Shown here: positions 1 to 7,046 of the stretch, in pieces
Position numbering within the stretch: the stretch's first letter is position 1
Layout: every line of letters starts with the position of its first letter
Origin: Bacteroidales bacterium
GTDB taxonomy: Bacteria; Bacteroidota; Bacteroidia; Bacteroidales; UBA932
Direction of reading: 5' to 3'
NCBI GenBank assembly: GCA_017538685.1
Contig: JAFYIK010000008.1
Coordinates: forward strand, 1 to 13,567
Length of the DNA: 13,567 nt
The notes under the pieces: generated by a model
What the model was told of the DNA's origin: nothing
The model's input: the letters and a program-made list of their open reading frames with translations, nothing else
The model's database searches: none
Made by a program: the position numbers and the translations under genes

Positions 1-455
1 CCGAGATGAACGAAAACACGGAGGAAGAGCTGATCCGCGGGCTGATGCTCAGCCACTTGACGGCCATCTATATCAAGCAGTCGCTCGGCAAGCTCTCCGC
101 GCTCTGCGGCTGCGTGGTGGCCAGCACGGGCAGCAGCGTGGGCATCGTGTACCTGATGGGAGGCGACTTCGCGCGCTGCTGCGCCGCTGTGAAAAATATG
201 GTGGCCAATCTCACCGGCATGATCTGCGACGGCGCCAAGCCGTCCTGCTCGCTGAAACTCACCTCCGGCGTTTCGACCGCCATCCTCTCCGCACTGCTGG
301 CGATGGAAGGCAAGTGCGTCACCTCGCAGGAAGGCATCGTGGACGACGACATCGACCGTTCTATCCACAACCTCACCGCCATCGGCGCCGACGCAATGTG
401 CATCACCGATGAAATGGTGCTTGACATTATGACCAACAAGCATAGCTGTGCCTGA
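1..455 (+). CDS. L-cysteine desulfidase / serine dehydratase alpha-like protein (UPF0597 family), 3' part
   Basis: Partial gene: the reading frame is open to the left window edge, so the first visible ATG (position 6) is probably internal. About 150 C-terminal residues are present and end at TGA 453-455. This family removes sulfur or water from L-cysteine or L-serine, giving pyruvate, with an oxygen-sensitive [4Fe-4S] cluster in the cytoplasm. The visible part carries the cluster-ligand pattern. Counting from the ATG at 6, Cys34 lies in a LCGC motif, and Cys74 and Cys81 lie in ICDGAKPSC. Spacings of 40 and 7 residues match, from memory, the ligand spacing in the archaeal L-cysteine desulfidase. 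The Gly/Ser-rich stretch between them is also typical. Cysteine and serine activities cannot be separated from this fragment. The next gene starts inside its last codons; otherwise it looks like a housekeeping neighbour, not part of the glycan locus. Confidence 0.85.
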   Translation, partial: EMNENTEEELIRGLMLSHLTAIYIKQSLGKLSALCGCVVASTGSSVGIVYLMGGDFARCCAAVKNMVANLTGMICDGAKPSCSLKLTSGVSTAILSALLAMEGKCVTSQEGIVDDDIDRSIHNLTAIGADAMCITDEMVLDIMTNKHSCA

Positions 456-2088
456 TTTGCGCCCGTTACGTACCATCCTTCCGCCGCTGCTGGCCTTGCT
501 TTTCCTTGTCGGATGCAACAGGCCGGGTACGCTGGACCGTCCGACCCGTCAGTTGCTGGATGGCCTGGATGGGTATGTGGCTGCCCGCAGCGTCTATGTG
601 GCCTCGAAACTGGATCAACTGGATGCGCTCCGGCGAATCGCCGAATCTGCCAGCGACCGGACACTCCGCTATGAGACGGAGATGCGACTTGCCGACGATT
701 ATTTCTCCTTCAGTTTCGACTCGACGCAGCAGTACTTGAAACATTGCCAGACCCTGGCGCGTGAGATGGGAGACAGGGATCGCTACGATCGGTCTTCCAT
801 CCAGCTGGGTCACCTTTATGCGAAGGCGGGCAATTATATGGAGGCATACAACCTTCTTTACGAACAAATCGATACTACAGCCCTTTCGGAAGCACGGACG
901 ACACAGTACCTGCAGGCCCTGTATGATTTCAGCATGGACCTTGCCGGCAATTCCGGAATGGTGGAACGGCTCAATATTCCCGTGGCGGCCGGATACCGCA
1001 ACCAGCTGCTGGAACGGATTCCCCGCGATTCGGAGGCGTGGCGCAGCCTTCGCCGCGACCAGCTGTTCGAAGAAGAGCGATATGCCGCCGCGGACAGCAT
1101 AGGCCGCCTGCTGCTGTCCGGTACGAATCCGGACCAGCACGCCTATGCCATCTATGCTTTCTATCTGTCGGAGATCGCCGAACGGATGGGCCGTCCGGCC
1201 GACCGGATGAACTGGCTGGTCCGCTCGGCGGAGAGCGACATCATCAACGCTGTCCGTGACTATGCATCGCTGACGATGGTGGCGCAGATCATCCTGCCCT
1301 TCGACGTGGACCGCTCGTTCCGCTATTTGCGCGTAGCACAGGAAGATGCCATCGCCTATAATGCGAAGCTCCGTCCCTGGCAGATATCCCGCTTCCTGAT
1401 GCAAGTGGAGGACGCGTATTCCGCCCGCCAGGAAAAGCAGCGGAAAGCTGCGGTGGTCTGGTCCATCCTGCTCGGGGTGATGACGGCGGCCCTGGCCGTG
1501 CTGGCCTGGTTCTACATCGGACGTTCCCGCAAATTGACGCGGATGAGAAAGAAATTGGAAGAGAGCAATGTGCGGCTGGCTTCCGTCAACGACAAACTCA
1601 ATGAACTGAACCGGCAGATCTCGATGTCCGACCAGGTCAAGGAAAGCCATATCGTGTCGTTCCTCGAGAGTTTCTCAAATCAGATTCACTCTTTCCGCTC
1701 GGAGGACAATCACCTTCGCAACCTGCTCAAGCAAGGGAAGTCCTCGCAATTGCTTCGAGAGTTGTCGGGATCCTCGCGCTCGGAACAGGCGCGGGAAGAG
1801 TTCTATCGCACCTTTGATTCGACTTTTCTTTCGATGTATCCCGCTTTTGTGGAACAGTTCAACGAATTGCTGCTCGAACCGGCCCGAATGAATCCGCCCA
1901 AAGGGGAACTGAATACCGAGCTGCGGATTTTTGCACTGATCAAGCTGGGCGTGGAAGATTCCAAGCAGATTGCAAAGATGCTGGACTACTCGTTGAGCAC
2001 CATCTACAATTACAAGGTGTCTGTCAAGAATCAGGCGGCGGGAGACCGCAATTCTTTTGAGAAACAGGTGAAGATGATTGGAAAGTAG
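448..2088 (+). CDS. Membrane-anchored transcriptional regulator, DUF6377-like (SusR-like architecture)
   Basis: 546-residue predicted sensor-regulator. GTG at 448 is the start of choice because it is needed for the export signal; the next in-frame Met is about 78 residues further on. Order of parts: residues 1-22 hydrophobic signal ending in LVGC (Cys23, a plausible lipobox); about 60-320 helical, TPR-like, with no enzyme motif; about 335-357 one transmembrane helix; about 360-440 a charged coiled coil; about 491-530 a LuxR/GerE-type HTH (LRIFALIKLGV...SLSTIYNYK). This suits periplasmic sensing and cytoplasmic DNA binding in one chain, an arrangement common beside SusC/SusD loci in Bacteroidota. 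The start overlaps the upstream desulfidase gene by 8 nt, so it may be translated from that mRNA; no promoter of its own is evident. A strong terminator overlaps its stop codon and separates it from the susC operon, its likely target. The family is recognised from memory; the ligand is unknown. Confidence 0.82.
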   Translation: MPDLRPLRTILPPLLALLFLVGCNRPGTLDRPTRQLLDGLDGYVAARSVYVASKLDQLDALRRIAESASDRTLRYETEMRLADDYFSFSFDSTQQYLKHCQTLAREMGDRDRYDRSSIQLGHLYAKAGNYMEAYNLLYEQIDTTALSEARTTQYLQALYDFSMDLAGNSGMVERLNIPVAAGYRNQLLERIPRDSEAWRSLRRDQLFEEERYAAADSIGRLLLSGTNPDQHAYAIYAFYLSEIAERMGRPADRMNWLVRSAESDIINAVRDYASLTMVAQIILPFDVDRSFRYLRVAQEDAIAYNAKLRPWQISRFLMQVEDAYSARQEKQRKAAVVWSILLGVMTAALAVLAWFYIGRSRKLTRMRKKLEESNVRLASVNDKLNELNRQISMSDQVKESHIVSFLESFSNQIHSFRSEDNHLRNLLKQGKSSQLLRELSGSSRSEQAREEFYRTFDSTFLSMYPAFVEQFNELLLEPARMNPPKGELNTELRIFALIKLGVEDSKQIAKMLDYSLSTIYNYKVSVKNQAAGDRNSFEKQVKMIGK

Positions 2089-2119
2089 CGTTTTAGGGCT
2101 CCTGAACCGCTACTTTTTT
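2085..2119 (+). terminator. Rho-independent terminator of the regulator gene
   Basis: The 5' arm 2085-2097 pairs with the 3' arm 2101-2113 over 13 positions, with one T/C mismatch and one G-T wobble. The loop is GCT, and six T residues follow (2114-2119). The outer stem is GTAGCG/CGCTAC and the inner stem AGG/CCT. The TAG stop codon (2086-2088) lies inside the 5' arm. The structure ends the regulator transcript and makes the downstream susC operon a separate unit. Confidence 0.85.
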
Positions 2120-2219
2120 CACTGGAATGACTAACATCAAATTCTTGATTGTCAGTTGTTTAAAATTCTGTAAATACTACTATTATATTCTTGCGCGCGG
2201 AAGCGTTTGGTATTGTGTT

Positions 2220-2227
2220 TAATTTTG
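2220..2227 (+). promoter_or_regulatory. Candidate -7 promoter element of the susC operon
   Basis: TAATTTTG fits the Bacteroidales -7 consensus TAnnTTTG at every fixed base and sits 66 nt before the SusC ATG. A transcript from here would start near 2234. The -33 TTTG element is not where expected: the region around 2196-2202 is GC-rich, and the nearest TTTG (2206-2209) is only 10 nt upstream. The promoter may therefore be weak and activator-dependent, which fits an inducible glycan locus. A poorer alternative -7 box is TATTCTTG at 2186-2193. Confidence 0.45.
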
Positions 2228-2233
2228 TGTTGG

Positions 2234-2293
2234 ACATCGTTCCGAACAACCAATAACACAATCAATAACCAACGCACAATTAATATTTCGCGT
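2234..2293 (+). promoter_or_regulatory. A/C-rich 5' leader of susC
   Basis: About 60 nt between the inferred transcription start and the SusC ATG. From 2244 onward it is rich in A and C, nearly free of G, and carries two CAATAAC copies (2251-2257 and 2263-2269). There is no Shine-Dalgarno sequence; an unstructured A-rich leader is the usual initiation context in this phylum. The extent depends on the promoter call at 2220. Confidence 0.4.
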
Positions 2294-5200
2294 ATGAAAA
2301 GACTAGCTGCACTGATCCTGACATTAGGATTGAGCCTGGCGGCGTTTGCGCAGAACATCACTGTGACCGGTGTCGTTCTGGACGCGGCACGCCAGCCCAT
2401 TGCCGGCGCCTTCATCGTCGAGCAGGGAACCAGCAACGGCACGTCAGCCGGCGTGGACGGAGATTTCTCCCTCCGCGTGGCACCGGGCGCCGTATTGGAA
2501 GTTTCCTGCATCGGCTATGTGACCCGCACCGTTACGGTTTCTCAGGAGCAACGTCTGGAGATCATCCTGGAAGATGACACCCAGATGCTGGAAGAGACCG
2601 TCGTGGTCGGTTACGGCGTCCAGAAGAAAAGCGTCGTGACCGCCTCCATCTCCAAAGTGGACGGCGATGCCCTCAACAAGGTCCGCGCCTCTACCGTCAA
2701 CGATGCCATCAAAGGCAAGGTATCCGGCGTACAGATTACCCAGGCTTCCGGACAACCCGGTTCCGGCTCCCAGATCAAGATTCGCGGTATCGGTTCCGTC
2801 AACAATTCCGATCCGCTCTACATTGTAGACGGAATGCCGGTCGACGGCGGCATCGATTACCTGAACCCCAACGATATCCAGTCTGTCGAAATCCTGAAGG
2901 ACGCGGCTTCCGCCGCCATTTACGGTGCCCGCGCCGCCAATGGCGTGGTGCTGGTTACGACCCGCGGCGGAGAGAAAGGCCAGGCGACCATCAACTATAA
3001 CGGCAGCTACGGCTGGCAGAATCCCTGGCGCAAGAAGGAAGTCCTCAATGCCACGGAATATATGGTCATTATGAACGAGGCCCGCATCAATGACGGTGGT
3101 GCTCCGCTGTATTCCGCAGCAGAGATTGCGGCGGCGGGCGTCGGTACCGACTGGCAGGACGAGACCTTCTATTATAACGCGCCCATTACGCAGCACCAGC
3201 TGTCCGTGAGCGGCGGCAACGATAAGATCACGTATTTCCTCTCTGCCGGTTATTTCAACCAGAAAGGCATTGTGGGTGGCAACTACGGCAAATCGAACTA
3301 TGAACGCCTCTCGATCCGTTCCAACAATACGTATGTTCCTTTCGAGACCAAGGATCGCATTTTCCTCAACAAGCTGACGCTGACGGCCAATATGGCCTAC
3401 TCGAACATCAACTCCGCCGGCATCACCACCAACTCGGAGTTCGGTTCGGTACTCGGATCGGCCGTAGGTTTCAATCCTTCGATTCCGGTGTTCGCCGATG
3501 CCGCCACGGCAGCCCGCATTCTCGCGGAGCATCCGACGGCCATCGTCGCCGCCGACGGCCGCGTCTATTCGCTGCCGCCGACGGGTTATCAGGAACTCAC
3601 CAACCCGGTGGCCAACCTCGACACGCCCTCCAACACGCTTTACAAGACCCATAAGATCGTGGCCAATTTCGGCGCTGAACTCGACATCCTTCCCGGTCTC
3701 AAGTTCAAGACCAGTTTCGGTACGGACCTGGCTTTCTGGCGCAACCGTGGCTACGGTTTCGAGCAGTACAAGAGTTCGATGAACCAGACGCTGACCAGCT
3801 GGGTGAATATGGGTATGAACGAAGGCCTTCGCTGGCAGGTGGAGAACTACTTCTCCTATAACAAGCAGCTCGGCAAGCACTCCTTCGCCGCCGTGCTCGG
3901 ACAGTCGGCGATGAGCTACTCCTATATTTACGTATCCGGCACGGACTACAACCTCAAGGAATCGAATCCCGCGATGGCCTATATCGACTCGGCCATCGGC
4001 GATACGGCCGACGAACGTACGAGCGGCGGCACCGGCGGCTACGACCACCAGCGTCTCGCTTCCTACTTCTTCCGTTTCGACTACAACTTCGACGAGCGCT
4101 ATATGCTCGAATTCACGATCCGCCGCGACGGCTCCTCCCGTTTCGGCCCGGGTCACAAGTGGGCTACTTTCCCGGCCGTTTCCGCCGGCTGGAACATTAC
4201 CAATGAACCGTGGTTCCGCGATGGTCGCCCCGACTGGATCAACCAGCTCAAGGTGCGCGCCAGCTGGGGCAAGAACGGTAATGAGAATATCGGTAACTTC
4301 CGTTACGCGTCTCTGATGGACACTGGCCAGGAATACTACTTCGGCATCGGCAGCACCGCATACGGCAATATGTATTCGGGTGCTTCTCCCGCCGCGCTGG
4401 CCAACCCGACCATCCGCTGGGAGGAATCCGAACAGATTGACGTCGGCTTCGACGCACGCCTGTTCAACGACCGCCTGAGCTTTGGCTTCGACTTCTACAA
4501 CAAGAAGACCAACGGTATGCTGATGGACAAGCCGATTCCGGCCTATGTGGGTCAGGGCGCGCCGATGTCCAACCTGGGCGATATGCGCAACTGGGGCTAT
4601 GAGTTTGAAATCGGCTGGCAGCACCAGATCGGTGATTTCCACTACGCCGTCAACGCCAATGCCTCGCTGCTTCGCAACCGGCTGATCAACCTCGGCAACG
4701 AGTCCGGCGAGGCCGTTTACCAGAGCAACGGCGCTTCCGGCATCGGTGATTATGTGAAGGGCTCCAACGGTATGGTCTGGCCGTATTTCTACGGTATGAA
4801 GACGGACGGCATTTTCCAGAATTGGGATGAGGTCAACTCCTATAAAAATAAGGACGGCGGCCTGATGCAGCCCAGCGCGCAGCCGGGCGACGTCCGCTTC
4901 GTCGACTATAATGGCGACGGCTACGTAAACGACGATGACCGAACGATGATCGGCAAAGGTATGCCCGACTGGACGGTCGGTCTCAACCTGACGGCCGATT
5001 GGAAAGGCTTCGACGCCGCCCTGTTCTTCCAGGGGTCCTTCGGCAACCAGATCTTCGACTACTGTATGCGTGGTGACATCCCCGCTCAGAACCTGCCTGC
5101 ATGGGTCCTGGACCGCTGGATCGGTGAAGGAACGTCCAACCGCATCCCGCGTATGACCAACGCGAACCCGAACCAGAACTGGCGTTCTTCCGACCTCTGG

Positions 5201-5449
5201 GTGAAAGACGGTTCCTATTTCCGCCTGAAGACCGCCCAGCTGGGATACACGCTTCCCGCCAAGTGGATGAAGGTCGCCTTCATCAAGAACTTCCGTGTCT
5301 ATGTGGCGGGAGAGAATCTCCTCACTTTCACGAAGTATGAGGGTTTTGACCCCGAAATGGCTTCCGACGGCTACACGACCATCGGCGTGGACCGCGGCAT
5401 CTATCCGCAGGCCCGCACCATCACCCTCGGCGCTTCCATCACCTTCTAA
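2294..5449 (+). CDS. SusC-like TonB-dependent outer-membrane oligosaccharide transporter
   Basis: 1051 residues, normal for SusC/RagA transporters, which import oligosaccharides across the outer membrane using TonB energy. ATG 2294 is chosen because it gives a clean signal peptide (MKRLAALILTLGLSLAAFA, cut before QNITV); an in-frame TTG at 2207 would add 29 unlikely residues. Order: carboxypeptidase-regulatory-like beta-sandwich, about 21-95; a TonB-box-like stretch with EETVVVGYG, about 100-108; plug, about 110-225, with the hallmark LYIVDGMPV and the ILKDAASAAIYGARAANGV block; then the beta-barrel to a C-terminal Phe (GASITF), the usual barrel-assembly signal. An EF-hand-like loop, D871 to D882 (DYNGDGYVNDDD), is typical of the family. 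First gene of the operon, 18 nt before the preferred SusD start at 5468. Glycan specificity cannot be read from the transporter; the neighbouring enzymes point to beta-glucan. Confidence 0.97.
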   Translation: MKRLAALILTLGLSLAAFAQNITVTGVVLDAARQPIAGAFIVEQGTSNGTSAGVDGDFSLRVAPGAVLEVSCIGYVTRTVTVSQEQRLEIILEDDTQMLEETVVVGYGVQKKSVVTASISKVDGDALNKVRASTVNDAIKGKVSGVQITQASGQPGSGSQIKIRGIGSVNNSDPLYIVDGMPVDGGIDYLNPNDIQSVEILKDAASAAIYGARAANGVVLVTTRGGEKGQATINYNGSYGWQNPWRKKEVLNATEYMVIMNEARINDGGAPLYSAAEIAAAGVGTDWQDETFYYNAPITQHQLSVSGGNDKITYFLSAGYFNQKGIVGGNYGKSNYERLSIRSNNTYVPFETKDRIFLNKLTLTANMAYSNINSAGITTNSEFGSVLGSAVGFNPSIPVFADAATAARILAEHPTAIVAADGRVYSLPPTGYQELTNPVANLDTPSNTLYKTHKIVANFGAELDILPGLKFKTSFGTDLAFWRNRGYGFEQYKSSMNQTLTSWVNMGMNEGLRWQVENYFSYNKQLGKHSFAAVLGQSAMSYSYIYVSGTDYNLKESNPAMAYIDSAIGDTADERTSGGTGGYDHQRLASYFFRFDYNFDERYMLEFTIRRDGSSRFGPGHKWATFPAVSAGWNITNEPWFRDGRPDWINQLKVRASWGKNGNENIGNFRYASLMDTGQEYYFGIGSTAYGNMYSGASPAALANPTIRWEESEQIDVGFDARLFNDRLSFGFDFYNKKTNGMLMDKPIPAYVGQGAPMSNLGDMRNWGYEFEIGWQHQIGDFHYAVNANASLLRNRLINLGNESGEAVYQSNGASGIGDYVKGSNGMVWPYFYGMKTDGIFQNWDEVNSYKNKDGGLMQPSAQPGDVRFVDYNGDGYVNDDDRTMIGKGMPDWTVGLNLTADWKGFDAALFFQGSFGNQIFDYCMRGDIPAQNLPAWVLDRWIGEGTSNRIPRMTNANPNQNWRSSDLWVKDGSYFRLKTAQLGYTLPAKWMKVAFIKNFRVYVAGENLLTFTKYEGFDPEMASDGYTTIGVDRGIYPQARTITLGASITF

Positions 5450-5467
5450 CCCTAAATGCAGATGAAT

Positions 5468-7021
5468 ATGAAACTCTATAGATTCATTGCCATTGCCGCT
5501 TTCGCGGGAATGCTGCTGACCAGCTGCGGCGAGGAGTTCCTTACCTCCCACACCACCCATCAGGGTGCTGCCGGTGCGGAGGCTACCGAAAGCGCCATCC
5601 TGTCTTACCTGACGGCGACCTATCAGCCGCTGCTGATGGACTCCTATGCCAATTACAACTACAACCACATCCTCCTGCTGTCCGACCTCCGTTCCGATGA
5701 TATCTACAAGGGGGGCGGCGATGCGGGCGACCAGTCGTGGATGTACCATATGTCCCTTTTCCAGATTCCTGCATCGGAGAGCCCGACCGGCATCTGGAGC
5801 CTGTACTACACAGCCATCGCACGTGCCAACAATACTTTGATGGCCATTGACAATGCCGTCGGCTTCGACAGTGACGCGGCCAAGCGCAAGCTCGCCGGTT
5901 ATAAGGCCGAGGCGCTTTTCCTCCGTGCCTACTATCTCCACCATCTGTGGAAACTCTACGGAAACATTCCTTTCTTCACGGAGCCTCTGTCGGATCCGTT
6001 TATGTCCCGCCAGAAAACCGCTGACGAGATATACCAGGACATTATGACCGACATCGCCGCGGGCGAAGCGGCTGCTTCCGCCGCCGGCGACGAGTTCCCG
6101 ATGTATACCAACGGCACGATGAAACAGGCACGCACCAACCTGGCCGCCCTCTATATGCTGAAAGCCCGTGTGGTGATGTACCAGAAAGACCAGTCGAAGT
6201 ACAATGAGGTGGCCGCCAATATGGCTGAGATCATCAACAGCGGCCGTTACGGCCTGATCGATTTCGATGCTCTCTGGACCGGTGCCGATGACAACGATTT
6301 CTCTCCTGAATCCATTTTCGAGAGCAACCAGATTTCCGACGGCAAGCGTGACTGGGGCAGCGCCTGGACAGGCTGCGGCACCAACCTGCCGGCCTACATT
6401 TCCCCGAATGAACTGTCTGATCCCGTCTTCTGCGGCGGCTGGGGCTTCGGCCCGGTCCGTCAGGCCACCTGGGATATGTATGAGCCGGGTGACGTCCGTC
6501 GCGAGGGTTCCATCAACAAGTTCGCCGACGGCACCTATGGCCCGCGTTTCCAGAACACCGGCCTTTTCCAGAAGAAGTATGCCGCCCGTACCGCGCTCCG
6601 CTCGCCGATCGGCACCGTGGACCTCAACTATCCGAACAACCTGATCATCTTCCGCTACGCTGAGACGCTCCTCAATTATGCTGAACTCGTCTCTTCGCTG
6701 GGCGCTGCGACTTCCGGCGGTGTCTCTGCACAGGACTGCCTCGACCAGATCCGTACCCGTGCGGGCCTGGGTTCCATTCCCGTGACCCTGGAAAACATCA
6801 AGTCCGAGCGCCGCAAGGAATTCGTGGGTGAGGGAATGCGCTTCTGGGACCTCATCCGCTGGGGTGACGCCGCGAAAGTGCTTACCGAAAACGAAACGGC
6901 CTTCCAGAGCGTCCGTACCTTCGATCCGAACAAGGACAAGTATCTTCCGATTCCGCAGAGCGAGATGAGCCGTACCGCCGGTACGGGCGAATTCGAGCTC
7001 AAACAGAATCCCGGTTATTAA
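5468..7021 (+). CDS. SusD-like (RagB/SusD family) glycan-binding outer-membrane lipoprotein
   Basis: 517 residues from ATG 5468. In-frame ATGs at 5456 and 5462 are alternatives; 5468 is preferred because MKLYRF starts a standard lipoprotein signal. The lipobox is LTSC with Cys20, followed by Gly-Glu-Glu, which fits export to the outer surface. The protein would cap the SusC channel and deliver bound glycan. Family marks are the N-terminal AEALFLRAYYLHHLWKLYG helix with NIPFF after it (about 145-170), LLNYAEL, IRTRAGL, the SERRKEF...RFWDLIRWGD block (about 445-466), and YLPIPQSE near the C-terminus. Length and order are normal. It shares its reading frame with susC and sits next to it as the usual SusCD pair. 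Binding-site aromatics cannot be assigned without a structure. Confidence 0.96.
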   Translation: MKLYRFIAIAAFAGMLLTSCGEEFLTSHTTHQGAAGAEATESAILSYLTATYQPLLMDSYANYNYNHILLLSDLRSDDIYKGGGDAGDQSWMYHMSLFQIPASESPTGIWSLYYTAIARANNTLMAIDNAVGFDSDAAKRKLAGYKAEALFLRAYYLHHLWKLYGNIPFFTEPLSDPFMSRQKTADEIYQDIMTDIAAGEAAASAAGDEFPMYTNGTMKQARTNLAALYMLKARVVMYQKDQSKYNEVAANMAEIINSGRYGLIDFDALWTGADDNDFSPESIFESNQISDGKRDWGSAWTGCGTNLPAYISPNELSDPVFCGGWGFGPVRQATWDMYEPGDVRREGSINKFADGTYGPRFQNTGLFQKKYAARTALRSPIGTVDLNYPNNLIIFRYAETLLNYAELVSSLGAATSGGVSAQDCLDQIRTRAGLGSIPVTLENIKSERRKEFVGEGMRFWDLIRWGDAAKVLTENETAFQSVRTFDPNKDKYLPIPQSEMSRTAGTGEFELKQNPGY

Positions 7022-7046
7022 TGGCCACCACTAAATGTATACGATT

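Noticed and set aside
466..1650. Minus-strand open frame of 394 codons opposite the regulator gene
   Set aside because: In register with the regulator frame, and the composition is rich in His, Arg and Gln as expected from reversed codons. The sense protein has clear signal, membrane and HTH segments.
2207..2293. Upstream TTG start giving SusC 29 extra residues
   Set aside because: The ATG at 2294 starts a textbook signal peptide, and the extra residues would overlap the inferred promoter and leader.
2089..2293. Possible small RNA or riboswitch in the only intergenic region
   Set aside because: Apart from the terminator, a -7 box and short repeats, I see no conserved RNA fold. The A/C-rich leader appears unstructured.
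2152..2511. Minus-strand frame of 119 codons across the susC promoter region
   Set aside because: It ends in AT-rich noncoding DNA and lies mostly opposite the SusC N-terminal domain, with no promoter or family signal.
2444..5944. Minus-strand open frame of 1166 codons opposite the SusC and SusD genes
   Set aside because: It is exactly in register with the sense codons. Antisense stops there need sense TTA, CTA or TCA codons, which these GC-rich genes avoid. The translation is repetitive in Val, Gly and Arg, matches no family I know, and crosses a gene boundary only because the two genes share a frame.
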